From the NCBI GenBank assembly GCA_018970625.1, contig JAGWVZ010000111.1:1-9149 (forward strand): a stretch of DNA of 9,149 bases. Reading direction: 5' to 3'. Position 1 is the stretch's first letter, and each line of letters opens with the position of its first letter. Below are positions 1 through 5,373 of the stretch, piece after piece. Position numbers and translations under genes: made by a program. Source of the DNA: Myxococcales bacterium (GTDB taxonomy: Bacteria > Myxococcota > Bradymonadia > REDH01). The notes beneath the pieces are model-generated. The model did no database searches. It worked only from the letters and a program-made list of their open reading frames with translations, and was not told where the DNA came from.

Positions 1-760
1 CGAGACCACCGCCGCACACCTCGACGGCCGGCTCGTCGCACGCGGGGTCGGTCAGGCACGCAGAATCGGCGCAATCCACGGGCCCGTTGCCGTCGTCGTC
101 GACGCCGTTCGCACAGAGCTCAACGGGTTCGGGGCACAGTGGGTTGCCGTCACAGTCGGGATCGGCACAGTCGACCAGCCCATCCCCATCGTCGTCGTCA
201 CCGCTACCACAATCTTCGGGCAGGGGCGCGTCTGCACATGCACGACCGGGGGGAACACACACCGTGTTGCCCACACACGACCAGCCTTCCGGACACACAC
301 CGTCTTCGCAGGTCGGAAGGCACACGCGACCATCCGAGAGCTCGACGCACGAAGAACCGGCAAAGGCGCAGTCGTTAGGCGTGTCACAAGCCTCGCACGT
401 GCGGGCACCCTCCAGTCGACACAAGGCGCTGCAGCCGTCGCCGTCCTCCGGGTTGCCGTCGTCACATTCTTCAGACGGATCAACCGTACCGTCGCCGCAC
501 GCGCTCAAGACTTCCGGCGCCACATCCGCGGTCGTGTCGGTTGCGTCATCGGGACGGCTGCCGCTGTCGATGATGCGCCCGGCATCTGCGACCGGGTCCA
601 GCTCGCGTCCGCCCGTGTCGCGCCCCGTCTCAATCTCAGGCGCGCCTCCCGGCGTGGCCACCGCGCAGGCAGCCAACCCCAGACTCCAGAAGCCGAGCGC
701 GAACCGCCGCATACCGGTAGCGCGCGCAGGCGAAGGAATCGATCGCTTGACGTCGTTCAT
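1..760 (-). CDS. Cys/Asp-rich repeat lipoprotein (DUF4215 plus MopE-like repeats), 3' end outside window
   Basis: 253 codons are visible and the frame is still open at the window edge. The N-terminus has basic residues, a hydrophobic stretch and a lipobox ending L-A-A-C at Cys32, so it should be a secreted lipoprotein. Residues 33-86 are an acidic, Thr/Asp-rich tether. Residues 88-114 match the Myxococcus cysteine-rich repeat (DUF4215/TIGR02232 type: CGDG, ECDDGN, DGDGCS, C). Residues 122-147 are another Cys-rich knot. Residues 182-210 and 214-241 are two tandem repeats of the form E-x-C-x-x-G-x-DDDG-x-G-x-x-DC-x-D-x-x-C, resembling Ca2+-binding Asp-rich loops; a third seems to begin at residue 247. 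The ATG at 760 is chosen because GGAGG lies 7 bases upstream; an in-frame Met17 gives a tidier signal peptide but has no ribosome site. The start overlaps the stop of the preceding gene as ATGA, suggesting translational coupling. The exact role is unknown; an extracellular structural or adhesion role is inferred. Confidence 0.87.
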   Translation of the reverse strand, partial: MNDVKRSIPSPARATGMRRFALGFWSLGLAACAVATPGGAPEIETGRDTGGRELDPVADAGRIIDSGSRPDDATDTTADVAPEVLSACGDGTVDPSEECDDGNPEDGDGCSALCRLEGARTCEACDTPNDCAFAGSSCVELSDGRVCLPTCEDGVCPEGWSCVGNTVCVPPGRACADAPLPEDCGSGDDDDGDGLVDCADPDCDGNPLCPEPVELCANGVDDDGNGPVDCADSACLTDPACDEPAVEVCGGGL

Positions 761-2910
761 CGGGTCGCCTCCAGATTCAATCCACCGGGATACGCATACG
801 AAACGTCGCAATCATAACCGTACGCCGACAGACCGACCGGCTGCGTCGCGGTCACGCGGTGGGAGACGCCCCCTGCGACGGCTGGGCGATACAAGGCCCA
901 CGCCCCAAGCAGCTCTGCATCTTCAAAGGGCAGCACAGTGTCGTCCAGGGTCACACTGGCGTCACGCGGTGCCACGATGGTCAGGTAATCTTCAGCATAC
1001 CCATCGGGAGTCAGCACCACATAGTTGCTCAGGTACTGGTTCACCGGAACACTCAGCAGAAAAGCAGGATCACCAATGCCAGAACGACCGTTGCAGGTCG
1101 TCGGGATCGCGCACAACGCCGCACCGCTCGCGCAGCGGCCATCGATGCAGCGATATTCCGGGCCTTGTACCGCACAATCTGCGTCTGTTCCGCATGAACC
1201 CACCGTGATGGTCACACTCCGGTTGCAGCCATTGGCGATACCCGGGTAAGCGGACCCCACCATGTACTGACCCACCTGAATCGGACGATCCGCCGTCACG
1301 AGAAAGCTCTCGCGTACCACCACCTCTACCACTTCACCACGGTCCAGCGTAACCCCGTCGACGCCAGACACTGGTGGTGTTGTGCGGACCACGGTACCAT
1401 CCTCGGCGGCCATCACGCGCCACACATCAGGCTCGGTACCGCGGCGGGCAAAGGAGGCGGCCACAAAGGATGTACCCCACGTATCGACCGGGTACATCTG
1501 TTGTTCCAGATGGTCGCAGTACTCGTTGTCAATCGGCACATTGCCGCACTCAGAGCCTGCAAAAACCCCCACCGGACGGTCGGATACCACCTCCATGCCC
1601 GAAAAATCTGCGCCGGCCACCCGCGATGTGAACGACAACACCTGTCCACGCTGCAACTCAAAAGTGCTCGCCACCCCGGGTACGAGCGCTGCCGGCACAC
1701 CACTCGGGCCTGGTTCAGAAGCTACCGGAGACGTCACGGTGACCCGCGTTCGACCTTCCGTAGCGGCCACAATGGCTACAAAACCCTTCAGCGGGAGCGT
1801 ACCTGACACGCGCGTCGGCCAGCCCATCACCAGATACTCGGTTCCCAGACTGCTGACGGGCAACAGCAGGGAGGCGTCGTTCGAGAACGCCCCCACGTTG
1901 TTCTGCGGATTGAACTGATGCACCGTCACCGGCGCCGTCGCTTCGACACGAAAGCTGTTCGATGACAGCGAAGAGTCGTCCACGTCCTGCCGAGGCAACG
2001 GAATCACCACGATACCGCCAACAGCGACCGAGTCGCGCGCCACTTCGGCACCGGCTCCGTCGTAGATGGTGACGTCCACCGAGGCTGCGGCCGTGTTCGA
2101 CACCGTAACCGCAAACTGCTGAGACGCCGCCGAAGGCAAACAGACACCGCCGCCGCAGGTGCGGCCGGTCCCGCAATCACTGTCCACGACGCACGGCTCG
2201 GCGATATTGTCGAGGTCAAGCGCATAGAACCCGCAACCGACGTAGGTCTTGCCATTGCCAGCACACGCGCTCACGCAGGCACCATCCGAGCAGGCGAATT
2301 CGCACGACTCCTCGACGGTCTCTGTTCTCCCATCAGGGCTGCACGCCAGCACTTCGTTCCCACGACAGCGCCGTTCGCCTTCGTCGCAGATGCGGTCCGT
2401 GCACTCGCCGTTGCGGCACTGCGGTTGTTCCGCCGGACAAGGCCGGGGTTCGCCACCGTCCCCGGTAGCGTTACAGATGAGCAGCGCGGTCGTGGAGCTG
2501 CACTGAATCACCTCGCCCGGCGTACATTCGTCCGTAGATGGGATCGTGCACTCTCCAGCCACGCAGACCTCTCCCGGATCGCAAGGCAAAAGCACGAAAC
2601 CAGCGCCGTCGGCCGCACACTCAGCCGCAAACTCCGGTGCCTCGCAGGTGCGCGTGCCGGGCGTACACACCTGATCAGGGTCCTCCGGGGTATCGCCTTG
2701 CCCTTCAGCATCTTCGTTCTGGTCAGGCCGCGTGCGACCGCTATCGACACATCGTGGACCCTCGCACTCCGAATCTTCGGTCTGACCCTCAGGAGACGAG
2801 CTGCAGCTGCCCAGCGCGAGCGCGAGCAGCGCTGTCGCGAACCCAGCCCCTGCAGCGACGAGTGCCTGAGCGTTCCCCGTCTTCTTCCGGGTGTGGCGTC
2901 CTGAATGCAC
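757..2910 (-). CDS. IgGFc-binding-like Cys-rich lipoprotein
   Basis: 717 residues. A basic N-terminus and hydrophobic segment lead to a lipobox ending L-G-S-C at Cys36, followed by an acidic tether to about residue 80. Residues 82-121, 129-170 and 175-212 are three repeats with six cysteines each. A shorter C-x-x-D-S-D-C knot lies at 240-257. From about 262 to the end is an all-beta region resembling the bacterial IgGFc-binding N-terminal domain family (PF17517-like): V-T-V-x-Q-F-N-P near 328-335, V-x-S-D-R-P at 441-446, and a terminal A-Y-x-Y-D...Y-A-Y-P-G-G-L-N-L signature at 696-713. This domain is interrupted by a Cys-rich insert at about 562-606. The start is GTG, chosen because GGAG sits 6 bases upstream and the signal peptide follows at once. 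It lies 3 bases after the VWA gene and overlaps the next gene by 4 bases. Families like this occur in secreted proteins of myxobacteria and relatives; antibody binding is not implied. A surface adhesin or matrix-contact role is inferred. Confidence 0.88.
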   Translation of the reverse strand: MHSGRHTRKKTGNAQALVAAGAGFATALLALALGSCSSSPEGQTEDSECEGPRCVDSGRTRPDQNEDAEGQGDTPEDPDQVCTPGTRTCEAPEFAAECAADGAGFVLLPCDPGEVCVAGECTIPSTDECTPGEVIQCSSTTALLICNATGDGGEPRPCPAEQPQCRNGECTDRICDEGERRCRGNEVLACSPDGRTETVEESCEFACSDGACVSACAGNGKTYVGCGFYALDLDNIAEPCVVDSDCGTGRTCGGGVCLPSAASQQFAVTVSNTAAASVDVTIYDGAGAEVARDSVAVGGIVVIPLPRQDVDDSSLSSNSFRVEATAPVTVHQFNPQNNVGAFSNDASLLLPVSSLGTEYLVMGWPTRVSGTLPLKGFVAIVAATEGRTRVTVTSPVASEPGPSGVPAALVPGVASTFELQRGQVLSFTSRVAGADFSGMEVVSDRPVGVFAGSECGNVPIDNEYCDHLEQQMYPVDTWGTSFVAASFARRGTEPDVWRVMAAEDGTVVRTTPPVSGVDGVTLDRGEVVEVVVRESFLVTADRPIQVGQYMVGSAYPGIANGCNRSVTITVGSCGTDADCAVQGPEYRCIDGRCASGAALCAIPTTCNGRSGIGDPAFLLSVPVNQYLSNYVVLTPDGYAEDYLTIVAPRDASVTLDDTVLPFEDAELLGAWALYRPAVAGGVSHRVTATQPVGLSAYGYDCDVSYAYPGGLNLEATR
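768..772 (-). promoter_or_regulatory. Ribosome binding site of the Cys/Asp-rich lipoprotein gene
   Basis: GGAGG on the minus strand, 7 bases before the ATG at 760 and inside the 3' end of the preceding gene. It decides the start at 760 over the in-frame ATG at 712, which lacks a comparable site. Confidence 0.75.
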
Positions 2911-2913
2911 GAC

Positions 2914-5286
2914 TTACTCCGTCACGTAGTTTTCACAGGTGGTGGCGATGCCGTCCACGGCGGCTGCCAGACAGTCTGAGTACGAGCTCAGACAAACGCT
3001 GCAGAAGTGACCCTGATCACCCCAGCTGTCCAGAAAGGTGCGGAGCAGTGGTGCCGGGTCGCCTCCCAGACACACCGGTATGGCCTGATCCCGGTCACTG
3101 AAGATGCCGAGCGTGTAAATGGCGTCGGCTCGACCTCCCTTGGCGGCCAGCAACCGCGTGCGCCAGGTGTCGGGCGTGCCCGCACTGCCACCCTCGGGTT
3201 CATCGGTGATGTAGGTGACCACGAGGATCGCGTCGTTACGAAGGAACCCTTCGTTACAGCCGCCCAACGCGCTCAACGGCGGATTCACGGCGTTCCCCAT
3301 GGCCTGCATCACCCGCTCGTTGCCGTCGCCTGCCGCGCCCACATTGGCCATGCAGGCGAACGTGGCAGCCAGCCCGGACACACCGCTCCCTATCCACCGG
3401 AAAGCGCCCGAAAAGCACGTCTCGTATGCGCCCGAGTACACACGACCCGCGCCCAGCGTCTGGTCGCACGCCGACAAAGGCGGCGGTTCGGGCGTATCGC
3501 ACGCGGGCGCGCCATTGCAGGTCGTGGTGGGCCCCCAGGCCGGGTCGGCGCAGATCGCTTCACAGCAGGAAGGTGCCGGCGAACACGTGCACGACCGAAC
3601 CCCGTTGATAGACGAGCAGCCTGACGACGAACCGCCGCCGGTCAGCCCGCTCTCGTCCGAGTCCACCACCATGATGTGGAAGTCGCCGGTCGGCGCGCTT
3701 CGCTCAATCGCCGCCAGGAATCCGGGCACGCTGGCAGCCAGCGCGGCCTGCTCATCCGACATCGAGCCCGAGTTGTCGATGACAAACAAAAAGTCGATTC
3801 CGCGGCACCCCGTGCTCTCGGGAACCGGAGGAATATAACCTTCCGCCTCGTCCACATCTCCGTCGCAGTCGTCGTCGACGCCTGCAACAACCTCCACCGC
3901 ACCCGGCCACACCGACGCGCTGCTATCATCACAGTCCAGGTCGCTGCACCAACCGTCGGCGTCGGCATCGGTCAGGCCGGCGCCCACGCAGTTCGGGGGC
4001 ACGGACGGGTCGTCCAGTACCTCGCAGCGCTTCTCGTCAAGCCGTGACGTGATATCAAAAATGCGCTCCCGAAGCTCTTCGCCGTCCGTGGCCAGCAGGG
4101 GCTCAGCAAACCCCGTCCCGCCAGCCTGCGCAATCGCGGCAAGCTGACGACTGCCCTCGGCATAACCAAAGCCAATGGGGTAGGTCTGAATATTCCACTC
4201 CGTGCGCAGCTCGGCTACCGCCCTGCCCAGTGTGCCCGGTACGATTTCGGGAGCATGCGGAGCCAGGCACGTGTCCTCGCCGTCCGAAATCAGCACCACA
4301 TATCGCGGCTGATCCAGGTCGGTCCGAAAGCTGCCGATATCGAGCGTCGTCAGGCTCTCGAACGCATTCACCAGCGGAGTCAGCACCAGATCCAGCCGGC
4401 CCGCCCCCGCTGCCAGACCGCGCGTCAACAGAAAATCGTTGATCTCGGTGGCTGTCGCACCCGGCGCAAAGTCAAAACCATCTGCGAACGAAGCCGCACA
4501 GCCGCCATTACTTGCACACCCAGGGGCTTCGCAGGTGACGGGCGTGTCCGGAAACGTCTTCAGACCGTACGAAATATCGGGAAACTCGGCCATTACGTCG
4601 GCGATCGCTGCGCGCGCCAGCTGCCAACGCGTCAGCCCTCCAATCTCGTTCAGCGCCATACTGCCAGACGCATCCAGCAAAAACAAAATCTGCGTCGGGT
4701 TCTGACATTCACACGTCAGCGTCTCCGAATCACACGTCTGCTCGGCGTTGCAGGTCGTGATCTCCCAACCCGTACCGTCATCCCGGCATCGACCCAGTGA
4801 CTGTGGGTCAAGGCACGCCTGGTCACCCGGCTCGCACGTCAACGGGGCACAGACGCCTCCGCTGCACACCGTGTCGGCATCGCACAGCGTGTAGAACCAT
4901 CGGCCCTGTTCGCAGCGGCGCGAAAGGGCGCCATCCACACACTCGGATGGCTGCCCTTCCGCACACTCTGTTGTGTCCCCTGTGGCGTCCTCTGCGCAAC
5001 TCTCCCCGACACAACCGCTGCCATCGGACGACGCGGTGTCCCCTGTGTCCGCGTCGTTTTGCCCGACCTCTGCGTCGACGGCCTCGTCGGGCTCCACCGC
5101 TACGTCGACATCCTCCGACGTGTCTGCCCGATCGCGATCCGGCCCAGAGACATCACGCCCCGAGACAGGATCTGTCCCCTCCGGTTCACTGTCGCAACCC
5201 GACAGCATACTCATCAGGCAAAGCGCCCGAACCGTCCACCGCCCTGTGCTCCAGCTCGTACAGGTCTTTCTCGTAGGGGTCGTCAT
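2914..5286 (-). CDS. Lipoprotein with two VWA domains separated by a MopE-type metal-binding linker
   Basis: 790 residues. The signal peptide ends in lipobox L-S-G-C (Cys31), with Asp at +2. An acidic tether runs to about residue 100. Two six-cysteine repeats follow at 108-146 and 151-192. VWA domain 1 (about 198-415) has an intact MIDAS motif D-A-S-G-S-M at 205-210 and the later V-L-I-S-D-G-E-D strand at 331-338. Residues 438-486 hold an Asp-rich DADADG...DCDD...DDDCDGDVDE segment of the MopE 'putative metal-binding' type. VWA domain 2 (about 497-785) has D-N-S-G-S-M at 504-509 and T-Y-I-T-D-E-P at 691-697, with a Cys-rich insert around 557-610. VWA/MIDAS domains bind a divalent cation and protein ligands. 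The protein is probably anchored in the envelope and recruits partners, perhaps its operon neighbours. The ATG at 5286 has only a weak GAG-type ribosome site, but the signal peptide right after it fixes the N-terminus. The partner and process are unknown. Confidence 0.9.
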   Translation of the reverse strand: MTTPTRKTCTSWSTGRWTVRALCLMSMLSGCDSEPEGTDPVSGRDVSGPDRDRADTSEDVDVAVEPDEAVDAEVGQNDADTGDTASSDGSGCVGESCAEDATGDTTECAEGQPSECVDGALSRRCEQGRWFYTLCDADTVCSGGVCAPLTCEPGDQACLDPQSLGRCRDDGTGWEITTCNAEQTCDSETLTCECQNPTQILFLLDASGSMALNEIGGLTRWQLARAAIADVMAEFPDISYGLKTFPDTPVTCEAPGCASNGGCAASFADGFDFAPGATATEINDFLLTRGLAAGAGRLDLVLTPLVNAFESLTTLDIGSFRTDLDQPRYVVLISDGEDTCLAPHAPEIVPGTLGRAVAELRTEWNIQTYPIGFGYAEGSRQLAAIAQAGGTGFAEPLLATDGEELRERIFDITSRLDEKRCEVLDDPSVPPNCVGAGLTDADADGWCSDLDCDDSSASVWPGAVEVVAGVDDDCDGDVDEAEGYIPPVPESTGCRGIDFLFVIDNSGSMSDEQAALAASVPGFLAAIERSAPTGDFHIMVVDSDESGLTGGGSSSGCSSINGVRSCTCSPAPSCCEAICADPAWGPTTTCNGAPACDTPEPPPLSACDQTLGAGRVYSGAYETCFSGAFRWIGSGVSGLAATFACMANVGAAGDGNERVMQAMGNAVNPPLSALGGCNEGFLRNDAILVVTYITDEPEGGSAGTPDTWRTRLLAAKGGRADAIYTLGIFSDRDQAIPVCLGGDPAPLLRTFLDSWGDQGHFCSVCLSSYSDCLAAAVDGIATTCENYVTE
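2917..2920 (-). promoter_or_regulatory. Ribosome binding site for the GTG-started IgGFc-like gene
   Basis: GGAG on the minus strand, 6 bases before GTG at 2910. It directly precedes the TAA stop codon (2914-2916) of the upstream VWA gene, so a terminating ribosome would sit on it; this supports the GTG start and coupled translation. Confidence 0.65.
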
Positions 5287-5373
5287 CGCTCACTCGCTGC
5301 ACAAAAGTCCACACTCCACTCTAGCAGTCATCTAACCGCAGCATGCTGAAAGGATGCTGAAAGGAAACGTCCG
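5287..5373 (-). promoter_or_regulatory. Likely promoter/operator region of the three-lipoprotein operon
   Basis: An 87-base gap between the regulator stop (TAG, 5374-5376) and the VWA gene start. It contains the 11-bp tandem repeat at 5343-5364 and a palindrome CAGCATGCTG at 5339-5348. Poor -10 candidates TAGATG (5334-5329) and TAGAGT preceded by TGC (5323-5318) follow downstream; no consensus -35 is visible, as expected for an activator-dependent promoter. No hairpin followed by a T-run is present on the minus strand, so read-through from the regulator gene is also possible. Confidence 0.45.
5343..5364 (-). repeat. Perfect tandem 11-bp direct repeat, candidate activator operator
   Basis: The minus-strand word CCTTTCAGCAT occurs twice with no gap (5364-5354 and 5353-5343), ending 56 bases before the VWA start codon. 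Direct repeats with an 11-bp period are the usual binding-site architecture of OmpR/PhoB-type and SARP-type winged-helix proteins. The adjacent upstream gene encodes a winged-helix regulator, so this is a plausible binding site; that link is inference. Confidence 0.6.

Noticed and set aside
87..1208. Long plus-strand open frame of 373 codons
   Set aside because: It lies opposite two well-supported minus-strand lipoprotein genes, and its product is Ser/Pro/Arg-rich low complexity, typical of an antisense shadow in GC-rich DNA.
757..2910. Reading the IgGFc-binding-like domain as a host antibody-binding virulence factor
   Set aside because: The domain name comes from distant similarity to a mucin-type eukaryotic protein; bacterial members are widespread in environmental species and nothing here indicates a vertebrate host.
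5339..5348. CAGCATGCTG palindrome as a terminator after the regulator gene
   Set aside because: It has no loop and no following T-run on the minus strand, so it cannot form a standard intrinsic terminator.
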